Positions 1 through 10,741 are shown, counted from the stretch's first letter. The stretch is 64,000 nucleotides of DNA from Flavisolibacter tropicus (GCF_001644645.1 NZ_CP011390.1:5411501-5475500); one strand, 5' to 3'. Notes: generated by a model not told the origin, from the sequence alone. Program-made: numbers and translations.

Positions 1-1
1 A

Positions 2-3000
2 AAAGAAGAAGTATTACCCATTGTTTTTAAATCGAAACAAGAGGACGATGTATTGAAAGTTTGGGCAACTGCCTGCAGCACGGGGCAGGAGGCATATAGT
101 ATTGCTATATTATTGAATGAATATATCAGCCGCCACAACAAGGAGGTTGATATAAAGATCTTTGCTACCGATATTGATGCCGATGCTGTTGAATTCGCTT
201 CAAAAGGTGTTTACCCGATGGCCGCAGCCAGTGAAATGGATCCGATGCTGGTGAAAAAGTATTTTACATTGCACAGTGGACAATTAACGGTTATTCCCCA
301 GTTGCGTAAGCAAATTGTCTTTGCGCGCCACAATATTTTAAAAGATCCGCCTTTTATCAAAAACGATATAGTTACCTGCCGTAATATGCTGATCTATATG
401 AATCAGCTGTTGCAGCGAAAAGTGCTTTCTACTTTGGAGTTTGCACTAAATGCTGGTGGATACCTGTTCTTAGGGCCAAGTGAAATTCCTTCAGTGATCA
501 AAAACAACCTGGATGAAGTAAATGGAAAGTGGAAAGTATTCAGAAAAATAAAGGACGTGAGCCCTTACCAGGGTGAGCGGTTTACCAGTGGGTATACGGT
601 GCGGAGTACAAGAGAGAGCAAGTTAGACTTTGGAGAAAAGAGTCGCCCAAAAGCAAACGTGCTGGCCGAGGACTTGCAATCCATATTAACTGACCAGTTT
701 GGCTTTGCTGCTATTTATATAGATGATAATTATGAGATCAAAGATGCGGTAGGTGATTTTCGCCGTTATTTATCACTCCCGGATCGCATTGCCACTTTGA
801 ATATCTTGAAGATGGTTAATTCAGATCTGTCGGTTGCTTTGAATACGGCTATACGCAAGGCAAAAAAAGAAAATCAGCAAGTTACCTTACAGCATGTTCG
901 TATTCGGGAAGAGAACACAGAGACGTTTGTCAACCTGTTTGTTAAGCCTGCTAAAAGCGAGCCTTATATAACGATTGTATTTGGTGAAAGCCATGAAATG
1001 ACGTTTAATAAACCAGCACCAGCTTTTGATCCGCATCAATCGGAGTCTGTTTCTTATATCAATGACCTGGAGGAAGAACTAAAAGAAGCAAAGCTGAATT
1101 TGCAAATGGCTGTAGAGAGTCTGGAAACGACAAACGAGGAGTTGCAAAGTTCAAATGAAGAGCTTCTTTCGGCCAATGAAGAACTGCAAAGCTCAAACGA
1201 GGAGTTGCAATCACTAAATGAGGAATTACATACGTTAAATACGGAACATCAGTTACGTATAAAAGAACTGATAGAGCTGAATGATGACCTCAATAATTAT
1301 TTCCGTAGCACAGAGATCGGGCAGGTATTTGTAGATAAGGACATGCGTATCCGCAAGTTCAATCCTGCGGCAGTTCAGTTAGTGAACCTGATTGAATCAG
1401 ATATTGGGCGACCAATTGAGCATATTTCTACCAATATCAAACAGGAAAATCTGAATGAAGAAATAAAAAAAGTGATTCAAACGAGTGATATCATCGAAAA
1501 AGAGGTGCGCCTCGGTAATCAGCGCATTTGCCTCATGCGTATTCTGCCCTATGTTCGGCAGGATAACGTAACCGATGGAGCGGTAATCTCTTTCTTTGAT
1601 ATTACCAACTTTAATGAACTGAATAGCATTATCAAAGGTGTGTTTAATGCCTCTATTAATTCTATCATGGCATTGAAAAGCATTCGGAATGCGAAGAATG
1701 CCGTGGCGGATTTTGAGTGGTTAGCAGTAAATAATGCCACTGCCCAATTATTATGTTTGGAGGATAATTCCTATATAGGACAGTCTGTAAAGAAAACCTG
1801 TCCTCAGTTATTACGAAACGGTTTTTTTGAAAAATGCGTTGATGTAGTAGAGGCAGATCAGCCAATGCATATAGAAATGTTGCTTGAAGTAAATGGGGAG
1901 GATGAGTGGTTTGAAGTGGCGGCTACTAAAATGATGGATGGTTTAGTGATCACCTTAAATAACATCAATGAGAAAAAGCTGGCCGAACAAAAGATCCGTA
2001 AGGGTTATAGTGACCTGCTCATTGCCCGGGAAAATTTAAAGCAGCTAAATGTAAGTCTGGAATCAAAAGTGGCTGAGCGTACACAGGAACTAAGTGTCAG
2101 CGAAGAACGTTTCCGGCTGATAGCCCGAACAACAAGTGATGTAGTTTGGGATTGGAACCTGGTAAACAGCCAGATCTGGTGGAGTGATAGTAAAGCAAGA
2201 GTTTTTGGCTATGATAATATAGATAATGTTACCGCTGCCAGCTTCTGGCTGAATAACATTCATCCTGATGATAAAGGCAGGGTAGAAAAAAGCTTTAATG
2301 ATGCTATCAATAAAGGTGCTTCTGAGTGGGAGGAGCAATACCGCTTTAAAAAAAGGGATGGCAGTTTTGCCGTGGTTTACAATAAAGGTGCTGTAATTAC
2401 TGATGAAGCAGGTATGCCTTACCGCATGGTGGGTGCTATGACCGATGTAACGCATGTGGAAAGAGCTGAATTAACGCTGAAGCAAAAGAATGAAGAGCTG
2501 CAAGCGTTGATCGAAGAATTCAAGTTTGTAACCGACTTCATGCCGCAAATGGTATGGGCTACACAGCCAGACGGTTATCATGATTTCTATAACAAGGGCT
2601 GGTATGACTACACGGGTTTAGATTATGAAACGACTAAAGACAAAGGCTGGTCGCTGGTATTACATCCGGATGATTATGAGCGGACATGGGAAATATGGAA
2701 GCACTCATTAGAAACGGGTGAAGTCTATGAAACGGAGTACCGCCTGCGTCGTTATGATGGTGTATACCGTTGGTTCCTGGCCAGGGCATTGCCCTGGCGT
2801 GATGAAAATGGAACCATTGTCAAATGGTTTGGTACCTGTACTGATATTCACGACCAGAAAGAAATGGCTGACGTGCTGGAACAGAAAGTAAAAGAGCGTA
2901 CACAAGAACTGCAAAAAACGAATGCCGCGTTGGAAGTAACCAATGCCGAGTTGTTCCAATTTGCCTCAGTAGCCTCTCATGATCTGAAAGAGCCTTTGCG

Positions 3001-3685
3001 CAAGATCCATATGTTTAGTACCCTTATTAAGGACCGGTACTTAAAAGACATTAATGAGGGGGCTAGCGATTATATGGAAAGAATCATTAGTTCTTCGGCC
3101 CGTATGACCAAGTTGATCAACGACTTACTTTCTTACTCCCGGTTATCCATCAAAAGCTTGTTTGAACCAACCGATTTAAATGCTATCGTCAACGAAGTAG
3201 TAGCTGATCTGGAGCTATCCATTCATGAAAAACAAGCCGTTATAGAAGTAGGTCCTTTGCCCGTAATAGATGCGGTACCAGGACAAATACGCCAGGTCTT
3301 TCAAAATATAATCAGCAATGCCTTAAAGTTTTCAAAGGAAGACGGACAGCCACATATTCGTATCAAAGCAGAGGTAGCCGCTGGTAAAAGCCTGGACCCT
3401 GATATAAAAAGCAAGGAGGAGTATTGCCAATTAACGGTACAAGACAATGGAATTGGCTTTGATGAACAGCATGCAGATAAAATATTTACCATCTTCCAAC
3501 GGCTGCATGGTAGGGAGAAATATGAGGGTACGGGCATTGGATTAGCCATCACTAAAAAGATCGTTGAACGACACAACGGTTTGGTACATGCTAAAAGTAA
3601 GCCCGGCGAAGGAAGCACTTTTACATTTGTTCTTCCCTTAAAGCAGAAGGCTGTAACAACTACTTCTGAAAGCATATCTAACTAA
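2..3685 (+). CDS. CheR-PAS-histidine kinase fusion (5' truncated by window edge)
   Basis: The reading frame is open to the left edge, so the true start and probably an upstream CheB domain lie outside the window. The visible part begins inside a CheR-type SAM methyltransferase (ACSTGQEAYS motif at about residue 10, counting from a TTG at 53, and RHNILKDPPF near 100). A coiled coil follows at about 340-410, built of repeated NEELQ units (a signalling helix). Then come four PAS segments (about 417-525, 535-655, 695-815, 830-945), a HisKA domain with the phosphoacceptor in SHDLKEPLRK (about 985), and a HATPase domain with DNGIGFD and a GTGIGL lid. There is no membrane segment, so it should be cytosolic. 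It would methylate an unknown protein and autophosphorylate in response to PAS inputs. No receiver is fused or adjacent. The closest relative in the window is the CheB-CheR protein at 23540, which shares CheR and the NEELQ coil but has no kinase. Confidence 0.93.
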   Translation, partial: KEEVLPIVFKSKQEDDVLKVWATACSTGQEAYSIAILLNEYISRHNKEVDIKIFATDIDADAVEFASKGVYPMAAASEMDPMLVKKYFTLHSGQLTVIPQLRKQIVFARHNILKDPPFIKNDIVTCRNMLIYMNQLLQRKVLSTLEFALNAGGYLFLGPSEIPSVIKNNLDEVNGKWKVFRKIKDVSPYQGERFTSGYTVRSTRESKLDFGEKSRPKANVLAEDLQSILTDQFGFAAIYIDDNYEIKDAVGDFRRYLSLPDRIATLNILKMVNSDLSVALNTAIRKAKKENQQVTLQHVRIREENTETFVNLFVKPAKSEPYITIVFGESHEMTFNKPAPAFDPHQSESVSYINDLEEELKEAKLNLQMAVESLETTNEELQSSNEELLSANEELQSSNEELQSLNEELHTLNTEHQLRIKELIELNDDLNNYFRSTEIGQVFVDKDMRIRKFNPAAVQLVNLIESDIGRPIEHISTNIKQENLNEEIKKVIQTSDIIEKEVRLGNQRICLMRILPYVRQDNVTDGAVISFFDITNFNELNSIIKGVFNASINSIMALKSIRNAKNAVADFEWLAVNNATAQLLCLEDNSYIGQSVKKTCPQLLRNGFFEKCVDVVEADQPMHIEMLLEVNGEDEWFEVAATKMMDGLVITLNNINEKKLAEQKIRKGYSDLLIARENLKQLNVSLESKVAERTQELSVSEERFRLIARTTSDVVWDWNLVNSQIWWSDSKARVFGYDNIDNVTAASFWLNNIHPDDKGRVEKSFNDAINKGASEWEEQYRFKKRDGSFAVVYNKGAVITDEAGMPYRMVGAMTDVTHVERAELTLKQKNEELQALIEEFKFVTDFMPQMVWATQPDGYHDFYNKGWYDYTGLDYETTKDKGWSLVLHPDDYERTWEIWKHSLETGEVYETEYRLRRYDGVYRWFLARALPWRDENGTIVKWFGTCTDIHDQKEMADVLEQKVKERTQELQKTNAALEVTNAELFQFASVASHDLKEPLRKIHMFSTLIKDRYLKDINEGASDYMERIISSSARMTKLINDLLSYSRLSIKSLFEPTDLNAIVNEVVADLELSIHEKQAVIEVGPLPVIDAVPGQIRQVFQNIISNALKFSKEDGQPHIRIKAEVAAGKSLDPDIKSKEEYCQLTVQDNGIGFDEQHADKIFTIFQRLHGREKYEGTGIGLAITKKIVERHNGLVHAKSKPGEGSTFTFVLPLKQKAVTTTSESISN

Positions 3686-3707
3686 CACATTTTCAAAACA
3701 TAGTAAG

Positions 3708-3739
3708 CAGGCATCATTATCTTTTGGTGCCTGTTTTTA
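3708..3739 (+). terminator. Intrinsic terminator after the CheR-kinase gene
   Basis: A 9-bp stem CAGGCATCA/TGGTGCCTG with one G-U pair and a 9-nt loop is followed by TTTTTAT, 20 bases after the stop codon. Confidence 0.7.
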
Positions 3740-3820
3740 TTACCGGTAGGACTTGGTTTTTGTCTTTGTAATGGTTCAATTCTTGCATGGTTTCCAGCAG
3801 TGAAATTGAAACTCAGCTAT

Positions 3821-6800
3821 ATGCAGTCCCGGTTTTGGAGAACAATCTTTCCCCTATATAAATACTTACTGGTTGTTCTTGCCTTTTCTTATTCCCTTCC
3901 TGTGAAAGCACAATATTTTGGAAGGAACAAAGTCAACTATAGAAGATTTGAATTCCAGGTTTTGCAATCTCCACATTTTGAGATCTATCACTACTTGAAT
4001 AATGTTGCCAGCCGCAATCGCATAGCACAAGCAAGTGAGCAATGGTATCGTATACACCAAACCATTTTCAAGGATAGTTTTGAGTTGCGTAATCCCTTGT
4101 TAATTTATAATACACATGCAGAATTTCAGCAAACGCGGGCTATAGAAGGACAGATTGGTGTGGCCACCGGTGGTGTAACTGAAGCATTAAAGAACAGGGT
4201 GGTAATGCCCTTTATGGAGTCAAACGCACAAACTGATCATGTTCTGGGTCATGAACTGGTACACGCCTTTCAATATCATTTGATACAGGATACGTTAACC
4301 TTAAATGCAGTAAATAATATTCCGCTCTGGATGGTAGAGGGCCTGGCAGAATACATGTCAACCGGGCCAATAGATGCGCACACAGCAATTTGGTTGCGCA
4401 ATGGCGTGGCTACAAATAAACTGCCAACACTTAAAGATCTTACCAACAGGCCTGATGAATACTTTCCCTATCGTTGGGGGCAAGCCTTTTGGACCTATAC
4501 AACGGGCGTATATGGTGATAGCATCATTCGACGGTTGTTTATTCAAACAGCAAAGTCTGGTTATGAGCAGGCTATTAAAAACCTGTTTAAGATTGATGAA
4601 AAGGAATTCTCTAAACGATGGAAAACAGCTATAACAAATGCTTATGCTCCTTTGCTGGCAAATACACAGGCGCCTCCTGGTAATGAATTGATACAAAAGA
4701 AAAATGCAGGAGAGCTGAATATTGTCCCTGCCTTAAGTCCAGACGGAAAGCGCATTGCTTTCTGGACAGAGAAAAGTCTGTTTAATATCGACTTGTTTGT
4801 TGCCGATGCGGAAACGGGCAAAAATCTAAAACGAATTACCACCAATACATTTGGGTCGCATATCGACGAATACAGTTCCTATGAATCTTCTGTAGCCTGG
4901 TCGCCGGATAGCCGACAGATAGCTTTTGTAGCCTTTGCTAAAGGACGCAATAGTTTGGTCATTGCCGATGTGAGCTCCGGAAAAATGGTCAGGGAAATAT
5001 TTGTGCCTGGTGTATCAGCTATCAGCAACCCAACCTGGTCGCCGGATGGAAATACAATTGTAATGACTGGACTGGTAGAGGGGCAAGGTGACTTGTATGC
5101 CTATGATTTAAAGGCAAGCAAGGTGCGTCAACTCACAAAGGATAGCTACTCAGATATGCAGCCATCTTATTCTCCGGATGGTAAGTGGATTGTATTTGCT
5201 ACTGATGCGCAAAGTATAGGAGATAAATACCTGCAACACCGTTTTTGGCACAACCTGGCCTTGCTCAATGTACAAACTGGTGCAGTTACTAATCTTGACA
5301 TCTTTAATGGCGCCAATAATTTAAACCCCATATTTGGTGCAGATAACAATATCATTTACTTCTTGTCGGACAGAGATGGCTTTCGCAATATGTATTCGTA
5401 CAACCTAGCCACACACCAGCTACTACAGCGTACCAATTTGTTTACCGGTATTACAGGGATTACTATGTTTTCGCCGGCTATCAGCGCTGCACGCCAGGTA
5501 GACCGCATTACTTATAACCACTATACGGGTGATAATTATAACATCTTTTCGGTGCATAGCAGCGACCTGATAAGAATAGAAGTAAACGCAGGAGATGTAG
5601 ATTCAACGGCTGCCACCTTGCCTCCCTTTAATCGCGTAGGAACAGATATCGTTAAGAACAATATAGAAAATACGCCCTTTGGATTGGTGGATGTAAGATC
5701 GTTAGACCAAGTGCCTTTCAAACCCAAGTTTCAATTGGATTATGTAGGTAGTACGGGAGTGGGCGTAACTACCGGTCGATTTGGTGGTGGCTTGGCGGGT
5801 GGTGTTAATGGAATCTTTAGCGATATACTGGGTAATAACCAGCTCTATGGGGCTATTTCCTTAAACGGTGAAATATATGATGTGGCTGCCCAGTTTGCTT
5901 ATCTGAATAGAACCAGCCGTATTCAATGGGGTATAAGTATTTCACATATTCCATATTTATCGGGTGGTCAAACGGTATTCCTGGATACGATCACCAACCA
6001 TAGCAACGATACTGTATCTGTATATAATTATGCCTTGGATCTATTGCGGACGTTTGAAGACCAGGTACTGGCATTTGCCATACATCCCTTTTCACAAACT
6101 AGCCGACTGGAAGTAGGGGCGTCATTTGCGCGTTATTATTACCGCCTGGATCGCTATAGCGATTTTTATGATGCTGCCACTGGCGCCTATGTAGGAAACG
6201 ATAAAGAGCGCCTGGAAACGCCTAGCGGTTTCAACTTAGCCCAAGGCTATTTTGCTTTTGTAGGTGATAATGCCAATTTTGGAGTTGCTGCTCCATTAAC
6301 GGGCCATCGGTTTCGCGTTGAAGTAGCTCAATACCTGGGAGAAGTTACACAAAGCAACCTTACCGCCGATTATCGCCGTTATTTTCGGTTAGCCCCAATT
6401 ACATTGGCAACCCGCAATATGTATATAGGTCGCTTTGGCAGGGATGCTGCCAGTGGCATTATACCTCCATTGTACTTAGGTTATGCCAATTTAATACATG
6501 GCTATAATGCACTTGACTTTACGGATCAAAATGCCAATGTAAACAAACAGCCCCTATCTATAAATGATTTGATCGGAAGCCAGCTATATGTGGCCAATGC
6601 CGAACTGCGTTTGCCATTTACAGGTCCTGAACGCTTGGCCCGGATCAAGTCGCGCTTTTTCTTGTCAGATCTGAACCTCTTTACGGATGGGGGCGTGGCC
6701 TGGGGAAATTATGAAGGATTTTATAATTCTACAGGCGGACGCGACTTTGCCGATTCCAAGATCATTTTAAGTAGCGGCGTTTCCTTGCGTGTCAATGTTT

Positions 6801-6898
6801 TGGGCTATTTGGTGTTAGAACCCTTTTTTGCTATACCCTGGCAGAATGGTGGATTTAAGAACGGAAACTTTGGACTGAACCTATTACCGGGCTGGTAA
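3821..6898 (+). CDS. Secreted gluzincin-like metallopeptidase with TolB-type propeller and outer-membrane barrel
   Basis: The ATG at 3821 is preferred over an in-frame GTG at 3800 because the signal peptide (hydrophobic core, then KAQ cleavage site) starts right after it. Numbering below is from 3800. A zinc-binding HELVH lies at 151-155, with a downstream third-ligand candidate E180 or E184 in EGLAEY, the pattern of peptidase-MA-like gluzincins. Residues of about 300-500 carry at least four SPDG/SPDS repeats typical of PD40/TolB-like propeller blades. The last 370 residues are rich in alternating aromatic strands and end in a short aromatic tail, like a surface-antigen (Omp85/D15-like) barrel. 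I infer an outer-membrane protein with a periplasmic or surface peptidase. The three-part architecture is recognisable, but the substrate is unknown. The gene is monocistronic, with terminator-like hairpins on both sides. Confidence 0.82.
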   Translation: MQSRFWRTIFPLYKYLLVVLAFSYSLPVKAQYFGRNKVNYRRFEFQVLQSPHFEIYHYLNNVASRNRIAQASEQWYRIHQTIFKDSFELRNPLLIYNTHAEFQQTRAIEGQIGVATGGVTEALKNRVVMPFMESNAQTDHVLGHELVHAFQYHLIQDTLTLNAVNNIPLWMVEGLAEYMSTGPIDAHTAIWLRNGVATNKLPTLKDLTNRPDEYFPYRWGQAFWTYTTGVYGDSIIRRLFIQTAKSGYEQAIKNLFKIDEKEFSKRWKTAITNAYAPLLANTQAPPGNELIQKKNAGELNIVPALSPDGKRIAFWTEKSLFNIDLFVADAETGKNLKRITTNTFGSHIDEYSSYESSVAWSPDSRQIAFVAFAKGRNSLVIADVSSGKMVREIFVPGVSAISNPTWSPDGNTIVMTGLVEGQGDLYAYDLKASKVRQLTKDSYSDMQPSYSPDGKWIVFATDAQSIGDKYLQHRFWHNLALLNVQTGAVTNLDIFNGANNLNPIFGADNNIIYFLSDRDGFRNMYSYNLATHQLLQRTNLFTGITGITMFSPAISAARQVDRITYNHYTGDNYNIFSVHSSDLIRIEVNAGDVDSTAATLPPFNRVGTDIVKNNIENTPFGLVDVRSLDQVPFKPKFQLDYVGSTGVGVTTGRFGGGLAGGVNGIFSDILGNNQLYGAISLNGEIYDVAAQFAYLNRTSRIQWGISISHIPYLSGGQTVFLDTITNHSNDTVSVYNYALDLLRTFEDQVLAFAIHPFSQTSRLEVGASFARYYYRLDRYSDFYDAATGAYVGNDKERLETPSGFNLAQGYFAFVGDNANFGVAAPLTGHRFRVEVAQYLGEVTQSNLTADYRRYFRLAPITLATRNMYIGRFGRDAASGIIPPLYLGYANLIHGYNALDFTDQNANVNKQPLSINDLIGSQLYVANAELRLPFTGPERLARIKSRFFLSDLNLFTDGGVAWGNYEGFYNSTGGRDFADSKIILSSGVSLRVNVLGYLVLEPFFAIPWQNGGFKNGNFGLNLLPGW

Positions 6899-6940
6899 GG
6901 TTTTTATATACTAGTTAGAACCTGTTTTTAGATTTATATA

Positions 6941-7020
6941 GAGGAGTGCCACGGTTATAGGCGGTGTGTACAGGATTTTAAAACTCGAGGTAACCGTGGC
7001 ACTCCTCCAAAAAGGAGGTA
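6941..7020 (+). other. 17-bp perfect inverted repeat with an overlapping alternative hairpin
   Basis: Arms 6941-6957 and 6991-7007 (GAGGAGTGCCACGGTTA and its exact complement) are separated by 33 bases. The distal end of the right arm can instead pair with the bases just downstream (CCTCC 7004-7008 with GGAGG 7014-7018 around an A5 loop), so the two hairpins exclude each other. The site lies 42 bases after a stop codon and before a clear terminator at 7063, so it is probably 3' UTR. Function unknown. Confidence 0.7.
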
Positions 7021-7062
7021 TGGTAAACAGAAACTAAAATCTTACACTGGCTCTTATACAGG

Positions 7063-7100
7063 AACATGCTTTGTGATGCTTTCACAAAGCATGTTTTGTT
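7063..7100 (+). terminator. Strong intrinsic terminator
   Basis: A perfect 14-bp stem AACATGCTTTGTGA/TCACAAAGCATGTT with a 5-nt loop is followed by TTGTTT. It separates the peptidase/barrel gene from pyruvate carboxylase. Confidence 0.8.
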
Positions 7101-7187
7101 TAGGGATATACGAGTGTGTACTAAGTACAATTTGAAGTGATCTAACAAAACAATTAACTAACATTATTAAACATTTACTCCCTTTAC

Positions 7188-10100
7188 ATGAAACCCAAAA
7201 CCATCCGAAAATTACTCGTTGCTAATCGAGGTGAGATCGCTATCCGCATCTTACGTGCTTGTACAGAATTAGAAATTGAAACGGTTGCCGTATACACATA
7301 TGAAGACCGTTATTCACTACACCGCTATAAGGCTGATGAAGCGTACCAAATAGGCGCCGATGAGGATCCGCTGAAGCCCTATTTAGATATAGAATCTATC
7401 ATTCATGTGGCTAAAGATTGTGGTGCCGATGCTATTCATCCCGGTTATGGCTTTTTGTCGGAGAACTTTGAGTTTGCACGGCGTTGCCGGGAGAGCGATA
7501 TAATCTTCATTGGCCCTGATCCGGAAGTAATGCAACAATTAGGCGATAAGGTACTGGCCAAGCAGGTAGCCCGCCAATGTAATGTGCCATTGATTGAAAG
7601 CAGTCAGCAACCGTTGACCAGTTATGATATTGCCGAACAGGAAGCTGCACGTATCGGTTACCCAGTTATGCTAAAAGCAGCTGCTGGTGGTGGTGGCAGA
7701 GGCATGCGTGTCATTCGGAGTGAAGAGCAATTGGGAAAATCATTTGATGAAGCACGCCGTGAGGCCAAGAATGCGTTTGGTGATGATACCGTGTTCTTTG
7801 AGAAGTTCATTGAGAATCCTAAACACATCGAGGTGCAGATAGTGGGCGACCACCATGGAAATATTATGCACCTGTTTGAGCGCGACTGCAGTTTGCAGCG
7901 CCGCTTTCAAAAGATTGTAGAAGTGGCACCAGCCTTTAACCTGCCGGAGTCGGCCCGGCAGGAAGTGTATAATTACGCGGTAGCCATTTGTAAGGCGGTT
8001 AACTATAATAACGTTGGTACTGTTGAATTCCTGGTAGATCAATCTGGTAAGGTGTACTTCATTGAAGTGAACCCTCGTATACAGGTAGAGCACACCGTTA
8101 CAGAAATGATCACCGGAATTGACCTCGTGAAAACACAGATTCGTATTGCACAAGGCAACGAATTGCATGGTGATGTAATAGCGCTACCAAAGCAAGATGC
8201 CATTCGTATTAATGGTTATGCCATACAGTGTCGCATTACTACAGAAGATCCGGAGAATGATTTTATGCCAGATTATGGAACGGTATTGGCCTATCGAAGT
8301 GCTGAAGGTTTTGGTATCCGATTAGACGAAGGCAGCGTATACAATGGCGTTAAGATCTCTCCTTTCTTTGATTCGCTCTTGGTAAAAGTAACCGCGCACT
8401 CTACTACTGTACATGATGCTACACACAAGTTGAAAAGAGCATTGAATGAGTTCCGTATACGTGGTGTAAAGACCAACATCCGGTTCTTGTTAAATATTAT
8501 TTCACATCCTGAGTTTATAGCAGGTAATGCCACGGTTAATTTCTTACAACAACACCCTGATATATTCACGTATAAGTCGGCTCAGGACAGAGGTACCAAA
8601 ACGTTGAAATACCTGGCTGAGATCACGGTAAACGGGCACCCCGATGTAAAGCATCCGGATAAAAACAAGCAGTTTGAAAAGCCACTGATCCCGCCGTTTA
8701 ATAGAGATCTGCCAATACATGTGGGTACGAAACAATTGCTCGATGATATGGGACCAGAAGCGTTTAGTGAATGGTTGTTAAAGGAAAAAAAGATCCATTA
8801 TACGGATACTACATTTCGCGATGCACACCAGTCACTATTGGCTACCCGCGTACGCACCATTGATATGCTGAAAGTGGCAGGCTCTTTTGCGCAAAACTTC
8901 CCGCAAACCTTTAGCATGGAAGTATGGGGCGGTGCCACATTTGATGTATGTATGCGTTTCCTATATGAGGATCCCTGGAAGCGTTTGCAACAGTTCCGCA
9001 AAGCCATTCCGAACATCTTATTGCAAATGTTATTGCGCGGGGCCAATGCCGTAGGGTATAAAGCCTACCCCGATAACCTGGTGGAAGAGTTTGTGGCTAA
9101 GAGTTGGGAGAATGGTATTGATGTCTTCCGCATCTTTGATTCGCTCAACTGGATGCCCAATATGGAGAAAAGTATTCAGGCGGTACGTAACAGAACCAAA
9201 GGATTGGCTGAAGTGTCTATGTGTTATACCGGTGATATACATGACCCTTCCCGCACTAAGTATACGCTGCAATACTATAAGCAGTTTGCTAAAGACATTG
9301 AAAACAGTGGGGCGCATATACTGGCCATAAAGGATATGAGTGGTTTATTAAAACCGATGGCGGCTTATGAATTGGTTAGCGAGCTGAAGCAGATGGTCAA
9401 GATACCGATACACCTGCATACGCATGATACTTCTTCGCTGCAAAGCGCCACGTATTTAAAAGCCATTGAAGCGGGTGTGGATGTTGTGGATTGTTGTTTA
9501 GGTGCCATGTCGGGACTAACGTCGCAGCCTAACCTGAATGCTATTGTAGAAATGATGCGTTTCCAGGAGCGTGATAATCCCTACAACATTGAGGTATTGA
9601 ATCAACACTCTACCTATTGGGAAACAGTAAGAGAGTATTACTATCCCTTTGAAAGTGGTATGAAGGCCAGCAGTGCAGAAGTGTTTTATCATGAAATACC
9701 TGGTGGTCAGTATTCCAACCTAAAGCCGCAAGCCAACTCTCTTGGTTTAGGTGATAGAATGGAAGATATCAAAAAAGCCTACCGCGACGTAAATAGTTTG
9801 TTTGGTGATATTGTAAAAGTGACGCCTAGTTCAAAAGTGGTTGGTGATATGGCGCTTTTTATGGTGACGGGCAATCTCTCGAAAGAAGACATTTTAAAGA
9901 AGGGGCATGCGCTCTCATTTCCGGAATCTGTCGTCTCCATGTTTAAAGGCGATATTGGACAGCCGGTAGGAGGCTTTGATCCAACCTTACAGAAGATCGT
10001 TCTTAAAGACATTAAGCCATACACTGACAGGCCGAATGAGCATTTAAAACCCATTGATATGGATGCTGAATTTGAACGCTTTCAGCACCGGTTTGGCGAT

Positions 10101-10637
10101 GATGTTACCTACACAGATCTTCTTTCGTATATGCTATATCCAAAAGTGTTTGAGGAATATTATCAGAAAAGAAAAGAGTATGGTGATGTGTGGCATATTC
10201 CAACGCTTAATTTCTTCTATGGCTTGAAGGATGATGAAGAAACACTCATAGAGATCGATAAAGGGAAAAGCATATTGGTACGCCTGCTTACTTGTAGTGA
10301 GCCGGATGAAGATGGAAAGCGTAAAGTATTCATGCGCCTGAATGGGCAAACAAGAATTATTGAGATCAAAGACCAGAGTCTGAAAGTTGTTGTGCAGGAA
10401 AATGAAAAGGCAGATCCTGGCAACAGAAAACATATAGGCTCTCCACTACAAGGCAAGTTATCACAACTCTTAATCAAAGAAGGAGAGGAAGTGAGGGCCA
10501 ATCAACCACTGTTTATAATTGAAGCTATGAAGATGGAAACTACCATTACCGCCACTGAAAAAGGGGTAGTAAATAGGGTAGTGCTGCAGCCTGGAAAAAT
10601 GGTAAAAGCTGACGACCTGGTATTGGAGATCCAATAA
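7188..10637 (+). CDS. pyc: Pyruvate carboxylase (single chain)
   Basis: The enzyme carboxylates pyruvate to oxaloacetate with ATP and bicarbonate, refilling the TCA cycle. The 1149 residues show the full single-chain order. The biotin carboxylase/ATP-grasp part (about 1-450) has LLVANRGEIAIRI at the start and KAAAGGGGRGMR as the ATP-binding glycine loop. The carboxyltransferase part (about 540-810) begins with DTTFRDAHQSLLATR. The PYC/OADA domain follows, and a C-terminal biotinyl domain carries EAMKMET with the biotinylated lysine at 1115. Length and order match cytosolic pyruvate carboxylases. The gene stands alone between a terminator and a small secreted-protein gene. Start ATG chosen because the conserved N-terminus begins ten residues later. 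Confidence 0.98.
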   Translation: MKPKTIRKLLVANRGEIAIRILRACTELEIETVAVYTYEDRYSLHRYKADEAYQIGADEDPLKPYLDIESIIHVAKDCGADAIHPGYGFLSENFEFARRCRESDIIFIGPDPEVMQQLGDKVLAKQVARQCNVPLIESSQQPLTSYDIAEQEAARIGYPVMLKAAAGGGGRGMRVIRSEEQLGKSFDEARREAKNAFGDDTVFFEKFIENPKHIEVQIVGDHHGNIMHLFERDCSLQRRFQKIVEVAPAFNLPESARQEVYNYAVAICKAVNYNNVGTVEFLVDQSGKVYFIEVNPRIQVEHTVTEMITGIDLVKTQIRIAQGNELHGDVIALPKQDAIRINGYAIQCRITTEDPENDFMPDYGTVLAYRSAEGFGIRLDEGSVYNGVKISPFFDSLLVKVTAHSTTVHDATHKLKRALNEFRIRGVKTNIRFLLNIISHPEFIAGNATVNFLQQHPDIFTYKSAQDRGTKTLKYLAEITVNGHPDVKHPDKNKQFEKPLIPPFNRDLPIHVGTKQLLDDMGPEAFSEWLLKEKKIHYTDTTFRDAHQSLLATRVRTIDMLKVAGSFAQNFPQTFSMEVWGGATFDVCMRFLYEDPWKRLQQFRKAIPNILLQMLLRGANAVGYKAYPDNLVEEFVAKSWENGIDVFRIFDSLNWMPNMEKSIQAVRNRTKGLAEVSMCYTGDIHDPSRTKYTLQYYKQFAKDIENSGAHILAIKDMSGLLKPMAAYELVSELKQMVKIPIHLHTHDTSSLQSATYLKAIEAGVDVVDCCLGAMSGLTSQPNLNAIVEMMRFQERDNPYNIEVLNQHSTYWETVREYYYPFESGMKASSAEVFYHEIPGGQYSNLKPQANSLGLGDRMEDIKKAYRDVNSLFGDIVKVTPSSKVVGDMALFMVTGNLSKEDILKKGHALSFPESVVSMFKGDIGQPVGGFDPTLQKIVLKDIKPYTDRPNEHLKPIDMDAEFERFQHRFGDDVTYTDLLSYMLYPKVFEEYYQKRKEYGDVWHIPTLNFFYGLKDDEETLIEIDKGKSILVRLLTCSEPDEDGKRKVFMRLNGQTRIIEIKDQSLKVVVQENEKADPGNRKHIGSPLQGKLSQLLIKEGEEVRANQPLFIIEAMKMETTITATEKGVVNRVVLQPGKMVKADDLVLEIQ

Positions 10638-10741
10638 GGGTTAATATTAAAGACACAATTTGCTCATGTACTGTTCATCTGGCGTTCATCGTCTGGTAAC
10701 ATGGCTTTTTCATCTTTGTCTTGTTCTAAAACCTCAAGCAT

